Below, one piece after another: positions 35,691 through 44,609 of a stretch of DNA of 64,000 bases; the stretch's first letter is position 1, and the number at the start of each line of letters is the position of its first letter. Position numbers and translations under genes: made by a program. This DNA comes from Bog-756 sp035949055 (GTDB taxonomy: Bacteria > Actinomycetota > Acidimicrobiia > Acidimicrobiales > RAAP-2): contig DASZIO010000034.1 of the NCBI GenBank assembly GCA_035949055.1, forward strand, positions 1-64,000, in the 5' to 3' direction. The notes beneath the pieces were generated by a model. The model ran no database searches. It worked only from the letters and a program-made list of their open reading frames with translations, and was not told where the DNA came from.

Positions 35691-35986
35691 CCTCGTGACC
35701 GTTTGACTCTCTTTTTGAGCTTCATGACCTGGTGAGCCAGATTCTCAAACTCTAAGCGGCTGACATTGCCCGAATCACCGGAGATGGCGACTTTGGCTTC
35801 CAAAACACGCAGGCGATCCGTCACATCGTCGATGGCCTCGAACAGCATGGTCAAACCCGCAGAGCCTGCGTCTGCCGCGAGTTGCGCCCGAATAGCATCC
35901 GGGTCCGCTTTTGTGTCCTTGGCCACCGCCCCACGGATTTTCCCGATCCGCCATTCGTTCGTCAACCTCCGCACGTGAAGGTCCAT
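35687..35986 (-). CDS. Small hypothetical protein, possible coiled coil
   Basis: A 99-residue protein of no family I recognise. It is rich in charged residues, with a likely helical or coiled-coil segment (TMLFEAIDDVTDRLRVLEAK and FENLAHQVMKLKKRVKR). The start is an ATG at 35986. Composition is a little less GC-rich than housekeeping genes. It sits next to the integrase remnant and may be cargo of the former element. Confidence 0.5.
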   Translation of the reverse strand: MDLHVRRLTNEWRIGKIRGAVAKDTKADPDAIRAQLAADAGSAGLTMLFEAIDDVTDRLRVLEAKVAISGDSGNVSRLEFENLAHQVMKLKKRVKRSRG

Positions 35987-36411
35987 CTTCGCCCCCTATC
36001 CGCCGTAAGCCGCTCGGGCTAAGGCCACGCAAATCTAATGCCACAGTCTGTGCGGTAGCCAAAAGACCCTTCAAGCCAAAGGTGAGAGGCGGACAGGTAC
36101 GTGATACCCATGGCGCGGACGGCGCATCATCGCCAGAAGAAGTAGCGGCTGACCTGCGGGTATGGAGGACGGGGTCGGCTTCTCTCGCCCAATCCGAGCG
36201 CCTGGTGCGGCTCAGCCTTCTTCGCGGCCGGCTACTACCGCGAACACCACTACAGCCGCCCGTGCCAGATGTCCGCGTCCGCTTGGCGCGCCTGCTCGAA
36301 CGAATCACGCCGGCCCCAGGGTCCGCACCTGCCCGGGCCCGCCTGGCTCCTTCACCCAATCGGTTGAACGCCGTCTGGGCCGGCCCGGCGGCCGTCAAGG
36401 CATGCCTCACA
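35987..36411. other. Gene-poor stretch, nothing convincing
   Basis: About 425 bases with overlapping long open frames on both strands, as expected from high GC, but no motif, ribosome site or recognised product. It may be decayed sequence associated with the island. Confidence 0.5.
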
Positions 36412-36873
36412 TCACAGACCGGCTTCCGACACAATGCGGTGCTCGAACGCCGCCGCCTGGGCGTACCGACCGTAGGTCGCTATCCGACTGTATCCACGTT
36501 GTTCGTACAACGAGCGAGCCTCGGGCTGCGCCGGACCCGTTTCGAGCCGGATGTAGCTGTAGCCGAATTCTCTCGCTGCCTCCTCCAGAGCGTCGAGGAC
36601 GACCGTCGCGAGACCCTGTCGGCGATGACCAGGCGCCGTCCACATGCGCTTGATCTCCCCGGTGTCGGCTGAAAGCCGACGCAGGGCTCCGCCGGCCACG
36701 GTCACGCCCGCCTCCAGTAGCACGATGAAGAGCCCGCCGGGCGGCTCGAACTCCTCGTCGTCGACCGACACCATCTCGTCTCCGTCGCCGTAGCGGCTCT
36801 GGTACTCCCTCGTCAGACCGTGCAGGAGCGGTGTGACCTCGGGGTCGTTCGGACGAACTCGGTGCAGCTCCAT
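36412..36873 (-). CDS. GNAT-family N-acetyltransferase
   Basis: A 153-residue acetyltransferase. The acetyl-CoA binding motif A is GEIKRMWTAPGHRRQGLATV (RRQGLA pyrophosphate loop). The C-terminal SLYEQRGYSRIATYG is motif B. The substrate is not predictable. It is flanked by the gene-poor island and the NHL-like secreted protein, with no operon partner. Confidence 0.9.
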   Translation of the reverse strand: MELHRVRPNDPEVTPLLHGLTREYQSRYGDGDEMVSVDDEEFEPPGGLFIVLLEAGVTVAGGALRRLSADTGEIKRMWTAPGHRRQGLATVVLDALEEAAREFGYSYIRLETGPAQPEARSLYEQRGYSRIATYGRYAQAAAFEHRIVSEAGL

Positions 36874-36988
36874 GCCTCAATCATGGACTCCGGGATCCGC
36901 GGCGTGGGCGCTCGCTCCACCTCACGCCGAACCACGAAGACAGCCGGTGAGATGGACCGGCGCATTACGTCCGGCGGCGAGCGCCCGG

Positions 36989-38212
36989 CTACCGGCTCAG
37001 CAGGTTCAGGTCGTTGTTGTCGTCGTCCACGAAGTACAGACCGGTCCCAGGTGCCACGGCCAGGCCGAACAACGCACCGTTCCCCGGCCGAGGGCCGGGC
37101 TGGGGGTTGGCGTCGACCAATTTCTCGGCCACCTGCATGCCGTCGGGCGTCGTCTCGACGATGTTCCCATCGGTGCCGTTGGCGGTGAGGATGTCCCCGT
37201 TGGGGGCAAGGGCCATACCGAGCGGATCGTTGAGCTCTCCGCCTGCCGACACGTGTGAGCCCATCCCGGCGCTGGTGTGCCGGTCTCCCGCGTCCCGCAC
37301 GGCTCGGATGTCGTTGGCGGCGCTGTTGGCGACATACAGCGTGCCGTCACCATTGATGCTCACCCCCGTCGGGCCCACGACCAGGGCCGCCGGGTCGGTC
37401 CGCTCCGCCAGGCCGGAGGCGATGACGGTGGACTCGGTCACTGACGGAACCGTGCCACCCAGATCGAAGGTGAGTCGCACGATGGTCCCGCCCCGCACCG
37501 TTGCCCCTCCGGCGGCGACGGTGCCGTTGAGGACATTGGTGACGAAGAGCTGGTCATGCCCGTCGTCCCGGCGGATGGTCAAGTCCCAGGGCCCGTTGAT
37601 CGCACCACCCGACACGGTGAACGAGGGCATCCCCGCGGGGTTGATGACGATGAGGCAACCCGAGGCACCCGGCTCGAGAACCCCGGCGTTGGTGGGCAGG
37701 CTTCCGACGACGACATAGCCGTCATCGAGAATGCCGAGCGCCGTGGTCAGACCGACACCTCCCGGGCACGCGCCAGGGAGGGTCTTGGCCCTCAGGTGGG
37801 CGAAAACCGCCCGCTGACCACTGGGAGCGATCTCGACAATGGTGCTGCCAGTTCCCTGAAGGTTGCTCTTGGCATTGAAGTTGCTCACCAAGACGTCACC
37901 GGCCACCAGGCGGCCGATGGTGCGGGTCACCACCGCTACCCCATAGGGGTTCAGGTCGCCGTTGGCCGGGACGGTGGAGGCGACCTCGGCCTGTTGATTC
38001 AGCCGATCGAGGAACGGACGGCTGCTGTCCGACGATCCGGAGACCGCCGCGGCGGGCAAGACCGGGCCCATGACCACCGCCATCGCGCCGGCCAGCCCGA
38101 TACCGAGGCGCCATCCCCGACCGGGCCGCTTCCACCTTCTCCTCCCACGCTCGGTCTCCCCCCGCTCGGCCCCACGGTGTGCGGACGCTCCGGCGCTGGT
38201 CGGATGGGTCAT
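36989..38212 (-). CDS. Secreted NHL/SMP-30-like beta-propeller protein
   Basis: A 407-residue protein. A long, basic N-terminus (about 35 residues) precedes a hydrophobic signal segment (LGIGLAGAMAVVMGPVLPAAA). Repeats with VSINGDGTLYVANSAANDI, GMALAPNGDILTANGTDGNIV and GLAVAPGTGLYFVDDDNNDL match NHL/SMP-30 propeller blades. It is probably exported and may bind a ligand or polymer. Function is otherwise unknown, and no partner genes are near. Confidence 0.8.
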   Translation of the reverse strand: MTHPTSAGASAHRGAERGETERGRRRWKRPGRGWRLGIGLAGAMAVVMGPVLPAAAVSGSSDSSRPFLDRLNQQAEVASTVPANGDLNPYGVAVVTRTIGRLVAGDVLVSNFNAKSNLQGTGSTIVEIAPSGQRAVFAHLRAKTLPGACPGGVGLTTALGILDDGYVVVGSLPTNAGVLEPGASGCLIVINPAGMPSFTVSGGAINGPWDLTIRRDDGHDQLFVTNVLNGTVAAGGATVRGGTIVRLTFDLGGTVPSVTESTVIASGLAERTDPAALVVGPTGVSINGDGTLYVANSAANDIRAVRDAGDRHTSAGMGSHVSAGGELNDPLGMALAPNGDILTANGTDGNIVETTPDGMQVAEKLVDANPQPGPRPGNGALFGLAVAPGTGLYFVDDDNNDLNLLSR

Positions 38213-38507
38213 GGCTTCCTCCCCGAACGCGATGGCGGGCGGGTTCCCGTCAAGGGGAATACGTAGTTCGCCCGTTTCGGGATTGCCCGTCCCTGATCCA
38301 CCTCGGCATTCAGCATCCCGATCCGGACGCCACCGCTCGAACAGAAGGACATCCCAGGTCCGGGGCCCGTCAGGTTGACAAGCCCGGTCGGGACGGGTGC
38401 CGTTTTGCGCCGTCGGTGGCGGGCCCAGGAGCGATAGTCTGAGCTCGGACAGAGTGGCTCAAACGGCAGTCGGGCCGTTGGCGACTTTCCATTGAGAGGT
38501 CGGCAAG

Positions 38508-38693
38508 ATGGAACGTACCGAGACGCTCCCGAAGTGTCCTGGCTGCGGACTGGTCGACAGCCCGAGGCTGATCGTGCGGGGCGATGACACGAGCCCGATC
38601 AAAACGTCACTGGCGAGCGTGCTCCTGCAATGCCGGTCGTGCCGGTCCGAATGGTCGGAGCGCTCACCGGTGGGCTGGACCCAGACCGCTTGA
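38508..38693 (+). CDS. Small zinc-ribbon-like protein
   Basis: A 61-residue protein with CPGC near the start and CRSC about 30 residues later, a likely zinc ribbon. A GAGAGG ribosome site lies about 8 bases ahead of the ATG. No family is recognised. It is separate from the membrane protein that follows. Confidence 0.6.
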   Translation: MERTETLPKCPGCGLVDSPRLIVRGDDTSPIKTSLASVLLQCRSCRSEWSERSPVGWTQTA

Positions 38694-38773
38694 CCCCGGA
38701 TCGCCACGATGTCCGCTCAGAATTGACCCCGACGGCGAACCGTCGTCGGTCGGGACCGTGCCAGACTGCTGAC

Positions 38774-39025
38774 GTGAAGAGCCGGGCCCGGGTTGTCGTC
38801 GCCCTGGTCGTGCATCTCGCGGTCACCCGCATCACCTGGCGCGACCTCGATCGCCGTGCTGCTTCCGAGGTGCGCGGCGCCAAGTGGGTGTGGCGGGTGG
38901 CGAGCGGCGCCAACACGCTCGGATCTGTCGGCTACTGGCTCATTGGACGCAAGCCGGACCGGAGCTCCGTGCTCCCGGCGTCGGATCCGTCACCGGGGAC
39001 CGCCGTTCCGCCCGGTCATAGCTGA
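38774..39025 (+). CDS. Small single-pass membrane protein
   Basis: An 83-residue protein from a GTG. An N-terminal hydrophobic stretch (VVVALVVHLAVTRITW) is followed by RDLDRRAASEVRGAKWVWRVASG and NTLGSVGYWLIGRK. This pattern (TWRDL, KWxW, GxxxYWLxGRK) is common in small actinobacterial membrane proteins related to PLD-nuclease N-terminal domains. It is shorter than the usual two-helix form. The function is unknown. Confidence 0.65.
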   Translation: MKSRARVVVALVVHLAVTRITWRDLDRRAASEVRGAKWVWRVASGANTLGSVGYWLIGRKPDRSSVLPASDPSPGTAVPPGHS

Positions 39026-39085
39026 TTGTCGGTCCCGGATATTCCGGCATGACACCGCCGGCTCAGGGCAGTCCTCATTCATCGG

Positions 39086-40039
39086 TCAGCGGGGTGTGAT
39101 CCCCCATGATCCTGTCCAAGCCCCTCCCGGTTGCAGGACGATGAGGTCGATGCCTGAGCGAAACGCATCCGGGGGGCAGCTCATCGGCTCCACCGCCACC
39201 GCCGTGCGCCGCTCGTCGATGTCGAGCGTGTCTCCCGTGTAGACCATGAAGTAGCCGAATCGGTCGTCAGCCCACACCGTAATCCCCCTGGCCCCGTCAG
39301 GATCGTCGAGTTCGACGCAGGACCGCCCGTCCGCATCTCGCTCGAGCCCGCTGAACCCGGTGTCGAGCTTGGTGACCCCGAGCAGCCTCGCCTGACGAAA
39401 GTCGAACTCGGTCCCCGTAACAGGGGCTCTGCCGGTCGGCAGCCCACGATCATCGGTGATCAGTCGTTGGCTCGCCGGCACGCGCAGACGCACGAGATCG
39501 ACGCTCGTGGTGCCGACGGTGAGGTACGGATGGAAGCCGAGCCCGAACGGCAGATCGACCATTCCGACGTTCTCTGCCTCGGTGGACACCGTGAGGCCGT
39601 CACGTCCGAGCCGGTACTCGATGGTCAGCCGCAATGCGAACGGGTAGGCGGGCGAGGGGTGGAGCTCGCACCCCATGGCCACCCGGTTCTGCGCCCGGCT
39701 CATCATCCGCCACGGCATCCATCGGACCAGGCCGTGGATGGCGTTCCCCCGCGAGGGCTCGTCCAACGCCGCCTGGGCCTCTGTCCCGTCGAACGAGTAA
39801 CGACCGTCGCCGAGGCGGTTGGGCCACGGTGCGAGCACCTGGCCGCGTCCGGCCGTGCTCCACCGATCCGGGCCGAAGCCCGCGACGACCGGTCTGTCCC
39901 CCACCATGAAGGAGCGCAGTGTGGCACCCACCTCGGTCACAATCGCCCGCTGATGGCCGTGCCCGATGACCCACTGATCGCCCGTGGCGGCCGTGGTGTC
40001 GGATGGTCGCTGGTCGTCGCTCGAGCTGGGTCGGGTCAT
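39086..40039 (-). CDS. Aldose 1-epimerase family protein
   Basis: A 317-residue galactose mutarotase-like protein from the ATG at 40039. The fold elements VLAPWPNRLGDGRYSFDG and GNAIHGLVR carry the first catalytic histidine, LGFHPYLTV the second, and AVEPMSCPPDAF the catalytic glutamate. It interconverts anomers of hexoses, or a related sugar. It diverges from surE with about 155 bases between. Confidence 0.9.
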   Translation of the reverse strand: MTRPSSSDDQRPSDTTAATGDQWVIGHGHQRAIVTEVGATLRSFMVGDRPVVAGFGPDRWSTAGRGQVLAPWPNRLGDGRYSFDGTEAQAALDEPSRGNAIHGLVRWMPWRMMSRAQNRVAMGCELHPSPAYPFALRLTIEYRLGRDGLTVSTEAENVGMVDLPFGLGFHPYLTVGTTSVDLVRLRVPASQRLITDDRGLPTGRAPVTGTEFDFRQARLLGVTKLDTGFSGLERDADGRSCVELDDPDGARGITVWADDRFGYFMVYTGDTLDIDERRTAVAVEPMSCPPDAFRSGIDLIVLQPGGAWTGSWGITPR

Positions 40040-40195
40040 GGCGTGGTGGCCTCGGCCGGGTTCGCCGGAATGGCCGATGCCGACCGGTATGGTAGGCGAA
40101 GGGCGCATCGGCCCGGCCGGCCTGCCGTCCGCGTGGATTGCCGTGCCACATCAGAGCGCGGAATGGCCCAGACTCCGGCAGGTGGAATCCGATCA

Positions 40196-41062
40196 ATGCG
40201 CATCCTGATCACGAACGACGACGGCGTGTTCGCCCCGGGCATTGCCGCCCTGGCCCGGGGTCTGGCCTCGGCATTTGGAGAGCAGGACGAGCTGTTCGTC
40301 GTGGCGCCTCTGACCGATCACAGCGGCACCGGAGCCGCCGTGGGCCCGGTTTATGAACGCGAATCGATCCCGTACGAGGCGGTGGAGATCCCTGGCCTGG
40401 CCGGAACCCATGTCTACGGAATCGAGGGTCCGCCCGCTCTGGCCGTGATCCTCGCCTGCATCGAGGGATTCGGCCCCCGGCCGGATGTGGTGGTGTCCGG
40501 GATCAATCATGGCGTCAACGCGGGCAGGTCGGCGTTGCACTCGGGGACCGTTGGAGCCACGCTCACCGCCGCGCAATTCGGCATCCGGGGACTCGCCGTC
40601 AGCATCGCCTGGGGACGGGAGCCGATCCCGTGGGAGACGCCGGTGCGCCTGGCCACCGGCATCGTGCCTGCGCTCGCCGTCCAGCCACCGGGCTCCGTGC
40701 TCAACCTCAACGTGCCGGCCGTGCCACCGGACGCACTCCGCGGGCTCCGCCACGGCCGCCTCGGGTCGGCAGGGCTCATCCGCTCGGTCCGGCCCGAGAG
40801 CACGCCCGACCCGGTGGCTGGCCCGCCAATCGACCCCACCACCGGGGCCATCACCCTCACCCTGCGGGGGAAAGGAGCGGGGGCGGAGCGAGTAGCCGAA
40901 TTGGCCGAACTCGACCCCGAGTCCGACGCGGCCCTGATCGCCGCAGGCTGGGCCACGGTGACGCCGTTGGTCGGGGTGCGGGAGGACCGGTCGGACGGTG
41001 GGTGCGCCGCGCTGGCTGCGGCGCTCGCCTCGTACGCCCCCGTTGGGAGCAGCCGGGGCTGA
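40196..41062 (+). CDS. surE: 5'-nucleotidase SurE
   Basis: A 288-residue SurE. The opening MRILITNDDGVFAPG holds the metal-binding Asp pair. The SGINHGVNAG and SGTVGATLTAAQFG segments complete the site. SurE removes phosphate from nucleoside monophosphates and is linked to stationary-phase survival. The ATG at 40196 was taken because the family starts exactly there; the frame stays open upstream only by chance. Confidence 0.95.
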   Translation: MRILITNDDGVFAPGIAALARGLASAFGEQDELFVVAPLTDHSGTGAAVGPVYERESIPYEAVEIPGLAGTHVYGIEGPPALAVILACIEGFGPRPDVVVSGINHGVNAGRSALHSGTVGATLTAAQFGIRGLAVSIAWGREPIPWETPVRLATGIVPALAVQPPGSVLNLNVPAVPPDALRGLRHGRLGSAGLIRSVRPESTPDPVAGPPIDPTTGAITLTLRGKGAGAERVAELAELDPESDAALIAAGWATVTPLVGVREDRSDGGCAALAAALASYAPVGSSRG

Positions 41063-41081
41063 CGCCTCCGTCGGCTGCCGG

Positions 41082-42332
41082 CTATCCCAATCGCCCCTCG
41101 AGCCAGTCAAAGGAAACCTGAGCGGCAAGGCGGATGTTGTCAACCTGGCAGTGGGTGGAGGCGCCGTCCTCGGCGGTGAAGACCACCGAGGTGGCCGGAC
41201 CGCCGACCTCGGACACGAAGGAGTGGTGCTGGGCCAGTGGTTCGGCACCCTCGCGGTCACCGACGAGAGCGAGAACCGGACAGCGGATCAAACTGGTCAT
41301 CGGGCCCAGGCGGTACGCCGTCATCGCATCGCGCCACGCATGGAACGAGGGCACCCCGAAACGCTGGCAGATGGCGGCGATGCCCCACTGCATCTGGTGG
41401 GGCATGAGGTCCTCCGGCACACCCATGACGTCCTCGGGCCGGATGTCTCGCGCCATTCGGAACACATCGGTCCCGACCCACGCCTCCATATACCGGCTCA
41501 TGTCCACCACCGGTGGATCGACCACCAGAGCGCCCACCCGCGGGTCGGTCGCCGCGCCCCGGGCGGCAAAATATGACCCGAAGCTCTGGCCCGCCAACGC
41601 CAGTCGCCGGGGATCAACGTCGTCACGGGCGCACAGCGCGTCGATCACCGCGCTGATGGGTGCCTCGTAGTCCGGACGGAACGTCATCGTTGGGTTGGAC
41701 CGCATGCAACCTGGCTGGCCCGGCCCGTCGAAGACAAAGACGTTCCACCCCCGCTCGGCTCCCGGCGCGCCCAGATGGAAGTAGAGCTCTTCGGCACTCG
41801 AGTCAAAACCGCCCACGCCGACCAGGGTCGGAGCACGACGGTCCCCTTCTCGCCATCCGGCCCCCGTCGGACGAGCCAGGTACCCGGGGAGCGACCCCCC
41901 CTCGAAGGGGACACCGACGAGCTCCACCGGCGGCTCGAGCAGCGCGGCAGCCTCGGTGAAGCAAGACCGGCTCCGTTGCCCCGACTCAATCGACCTCTCC
42001 GTGTCTCCCTCGGTGTAGTACTCCGCGGTCCGGTAGTAGGTGGACGCCCGCAGCAGGTGGTCGCGACCACTGGTCCGGTGGCCGGCTTCCAGGCAGGCTC
42101 GACCCCGTCCCTCCACCCGCTGCGCCAAGCGTTCGAAGGCCCGGGCCCAACTGCGTGGGCTGCCATCCGTGATCTCGGCCACGACGGCCAGGCACTCGCC
42201 GACGGTCGAGCCACCGTAGTCGGCCACGCCCAGCGCTCGGATCAGCTGGTAGTTGAATTCGTCGTCCCTGAACCCCTCCAACCGGACGGCGCTACGGACG
42301 ATGTCGGAGTCTTCGAAGGACACGTCGCCCAT
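41082..42332 (-). CDS. Alpha/beta hydrolase (dienelactone/peptidase-like)
   Basis: About 416 residues from the ATG at 42332. A helical N-terminal domain (about 1-140) precedes an alpha/beta hydrolase with the nucleophile elbow GQSFGSY, acid near LVGDREGAEPL and base near GASTHCQVDN. This two-domain layout resembles the 2,6-dihydroxypseudooxynicotine hydrolase/FrsA-like family. The substrate is unknown. It diverges from the nitrilase gene with about 60 bases between. Confidence 0.85.
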   Translation of the reverse strand: MGDVSFEDSDIVRSAVRLEGFRDDEFNYQLIRALGVADYGGSTVGECLAVVAEITDGSPRSWARAFERLAQRVEGRGRACLEAGHRTSGRDHLLRASTYYRTAEYYTEGDTERSIESGQRSRSCFTEAAALLEPPVELVGVPFEGGSLPGYLARPTGAGWREGDRRAPTLVGVGGFDSSAEELYFHLGAPGAERGWNVFVFDGPGQPGCMRSNPTMTFRPDYEAPISAVIDALCARDDVDPRRLALAGQSFGSYFAARGAATDPRVGALVVDPPVVDMSRYMEAWVGTDVFRMARDIRPEDVMGVPEDLMPHQMQWGIAAICQRFGVPSFHAWRDAMTAYRLGPMTSLIRCPVLALVGDREGAEPLAQHHSFVSEVGGPATSVVFTAEDGASTHCQVDNIRLAAQVSFDWLEGRLG

Positions 42333-42394
42333 TCTGTCCGGCACGGCAGCCGAAGGCCTGCCGGTTGCCACCGGCCACGGGCCTAGCCTGTGAC

Positions 42395-43276
42395 ATGCGC
42401 GTGGCGGCCATCCAGACCACGGCCGGGCCGGACCGGGCGGCCAACCTGGCGGCAGCCGCCGTGCTGGTCGAGGAGGCAGCCCTCTCCGGCGCCGAGTTGG
42501 TCGTGCTCCCCGAGTACTTCTCCGTGGCCGGAAGTCCGTCGGTGCTGCGGGCCGGGGCCGAACCTCTGGACGGTCCGACCGTCGGTTGGGCCCGCGACTT
42601 GGCCCGCCACTTCGGCCTTCGGTTGGTAGCCGGGAGCTTCCCGGAACGACGTGAGCCGAGAGACACCGCCGGGCGCCTGTTCAACACCAGCTGTCTCATC
42701 GGCCCTACCGGCACGGTCGACGCAGTGTACCGAAAAGTCCATCTGTTCGACGCCGACATCGACGGGGCCGCTCTCCGCGAGTCGGCCACCATCGCCCCGG
42801 GCGCAAGTCTTTGCACACATCGACTTGACGAAGGCGACGGGGCAGTGCCCGCCGTGCTCGGCCTCTCCATCTGCTACGACCTCCGGTTCCCAGAGCTGTA
42901 CCGGATCCTGGCCCTCTCCGACGCCACCATCGTGGCCGTGCCTGCGGCGTTCACCGCCACGACGGGCCCGGCCCATTGGGAGGTGCTGCTCCGGGCCCGG
43001 GCGATCGAGAACCAGCTCTATGTGATCGCCGCCGGGCAGATCGGCGAGCTGCCCCCGGGGATGCCCGCCTGTCACGGTCACTCGATGATCGTGGACCCGT
43101 GGGGATCGGTGATTGCGGAACGAATCGAGGCGAGCCCGGGAGTCGTCCTTGCCGACCTCGATCTCGATCGCCTCCGTCGGATCCGGTCCGAACTCCCGGT
43201 GCTGGCGAATCGACGCCCGTCGACCTACCGTTGGCCGGATGACGGTTTCAGGCAGGCCTCCGATTCCGGCCGGTAA
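42395..43276 (+). CDS. Carbon-nitrogen hydrolase (nitrilase superfamily)
   Basis: A 293-residue enzyme with the intact Glu-Lys-Cys triad: Glu40 in VVLPEYF, Lys114 in YRKVHLFD and Cys160 in GLSICYDLRFPELY. The class resembles NIT2/omega-amidase-like deaminases. The ATG at 42395 gives the family's MRVAAIQT start. The start of the following hydrolase overlaps its end by 38 bases if the earlier ATG is used. Confidence 0.93.
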   Translation: MRVAAIQTTAGPDRAANLAAAAVLVEEAALSGAELVVLPEYFSVAGSPSVLRAGAEPLDGPTVGWARDLARHFGLRLVAGSFPERREPRDTAGRLFNTSCLIGPTGTVDAVYRKVHLFDADIDGAALRESATIAPGASLCTHRLDEGDGAVPAVLGLSICYDLRFPELYRILALSDATIVAVPAAFTATTGPAHWEVLLRARAIENQLYVIAAGQIGELPPGMPACHGHSMIVDPWGSVIAERIEASPGVVLADLDLDRLRRIRSELPVLANRRPSTYRWPDDGFRQASDSGR

Positions 43277-44156
43277 CGGCGAGGGACCAGCGGGACTGCC
43301 CATCCACGGCTCGAAGATGCCCCCCTATGAGGTCGGCACGTTCGAATCAGCTGGGCTGCAGCTCTACTACGAGATCCACGGGCACGGTCCACGAGTCCTC
43401 GTGTTCATGCACGGGATCCTGATGGACTCGAACATGAACCGGAAGCTGGCCAACGACCTCGCGGCCCGGGGAAACCGGGTGGTGCTGCTCGACCTACCCG
43501 GTCATGGCCTGTCCGAAAAGCCGAGGCGCGCCTCTTTTCATCGGATGGACAGCTACGCCGAACATGTCGTAGCCCTCCTCGACCACCTCGGTGTGGATCG
43601 GGCGGTCATCGGTGGCGTCTCGCTCGGCGGCAATGTGAGCCTGTTGGTGGCCGCCCTCGCGCCCGAACGGGTCCAGGGGCTGGTCATCGAAATGCCGGTA
43701 CTCGAATGGGCGGTTCCGGCGGCCGCGGTCACGTTCATCCCGATGCTGTTCGCCGTGCACTTCGCCCGGCCCCTCGTCAGGAGAGCGGCCGAGCTCCTCC
43801 GGCGCCTACCCCGCACCGGCAACGGTCCCATCGACAGCATCATGAACTCCCTCTCGAACGATCCGATCGAGATCGCCGCGGTACTCCACGGTGTCCTGGC
43901 CGGCCCGATCGCCCCGACGGTGGACCAGCGTTCCGCGATGAAGATGCCGGCGCTGGTCGTGGGCCACCAGGTCGACCGACTGCACCCGTTCCACGATGCC
44001 GAGCAACTCGCCCGCCGCCTCCCGAACGGCCGGCTCGTGCAGGCCAAGTCGGTGCTCGAGCTGCGGATACAACCGGAGCGCCTCACCGAGGAGATGGCGG
44101 AATTCCTCGACAGCACGTGGCTCGCACCGGCCCAATCCGACCTCGAGGCCGGCTGA
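43239..44156 (+). CDS. Alpha/beta hydrolase lacking the usual catalytic histidine
   Basis: About 305 residues. The nucleophile elbow is GGVSLGGN (Ser128) and the oxyanion segment is FMHGILMDSN. An acid is present in GHQVDRLHPFHD. Where family members have the catalytic His near the C-terminus, this protein reads KSVLELRIQPERLTEEM, without a suitable His. It may be inactive or use a shifted residue. The ATG at 43239 overlaps the nitrilase gene; a second ATG at 43317 (MPPYEVGTF) is possible. Confidence 0.8.
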   Translation: MTVSGRPPIPAGNGEGPAGLPIHGSKMPPYEVGTFESAGLQLYYEIHGHGPRVLVFMHGILMDSNMNRKLANDLAARGNRVVLLDLPGHGLSEKPRRASFHRMDSYAEHVVALLDHLGVDRAVIGGVSLGGNVSLLVAALAPERVQGLVIEMPVLEWAVPAAAVTFIPMLFAVHFARPLVRRAAELLRRLPRTGNGPIDSIMNSLSNDPIEIAAVLHGVLAGPIAPTVDQRSAMKMPALVVGHQVDRLHPFHDAEQLARRLPNGRLVQAKSVLELRIQPERLTEEMAEFLDSTWLAPAQSDLEAG

Positions 44157-44180
44157 CCGCATCCGTCGGTCAGGGCCTGC

Positions 44181-44609
44181 TCAGTCGTCCGGGTCCGCCC
44201 GCCGGGATCGCTTGCGCTCCGATAGTCGCCGCTTCTGCTCCAATCGGCGCTCGGTGGCGCGACGTGAGGGTCGCGTCGGCCGCCGGGCCTTCTCGACGTG
44301 CAGGGCACCGGCAACCCGGGCACAGAATCGCTCGGTGGCCAACTGCCGGTTCCGGGCCTGGGAGCGTTCGTCGTCGGCCACCACCCTGACCTCGGGCCCG
44401 AGCCGGTTGAGCAGTCTGGACCGCTGCCGGGGACCGAGCGATGGCGAGCGGGCGACATCAAAGCGCAGCTCCACCCGGGTATTGACCTTGTTGGCGTGCT
44501 GGCCGCCCGGACCCCCGCTCGGGCTGAACCGGTACTGGAGCTCGGAACGCGGGATGACGAGGCTCGGGCTCACCCGGACCACGCCGGCCTCGTCGGCGGA
44601 CGGGCTCAT
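44181..44609 (-). CDS. arfB: Alternative ribosome-rescue factor ArfB-like (GGQ hydrolase)
   Basis: A 142-residue protein with the release-factor catalytic loop SGGPGGQHANKVNT (GGQ motif) and a basic C-terminal tail (RRATERRLEQKRRLSERKRSRR). This is the layout of ArfB/YaeJ, which releases stalled ribosomes by inserting its tail into the empty mRNA channel. Its start overlaps the FAH stop by four bases (ATGA), so it is co-transcribed. Confidence 0.92.
   Translation of the reverse strand: MSPSADEAGVVRVSPSLVIPRSELQYRFSPSGGPGGQHANKVNTRVELRFDVARSPSLGPRQRSRLLNRLGPEVRVVADDERSQARNRQLATERFCARVAGALHVEKARRPTRPSRRATERRLEQKRRLSERKRSRRADPDD

Noticed and set aside
35775..36672. Long frames on both strands between the small hypothetical gene and the GNAT gene
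   Set aside because: They overlap each other and the better supported genes, and their products are Arg/Pro/Ser-rich with no family signal.
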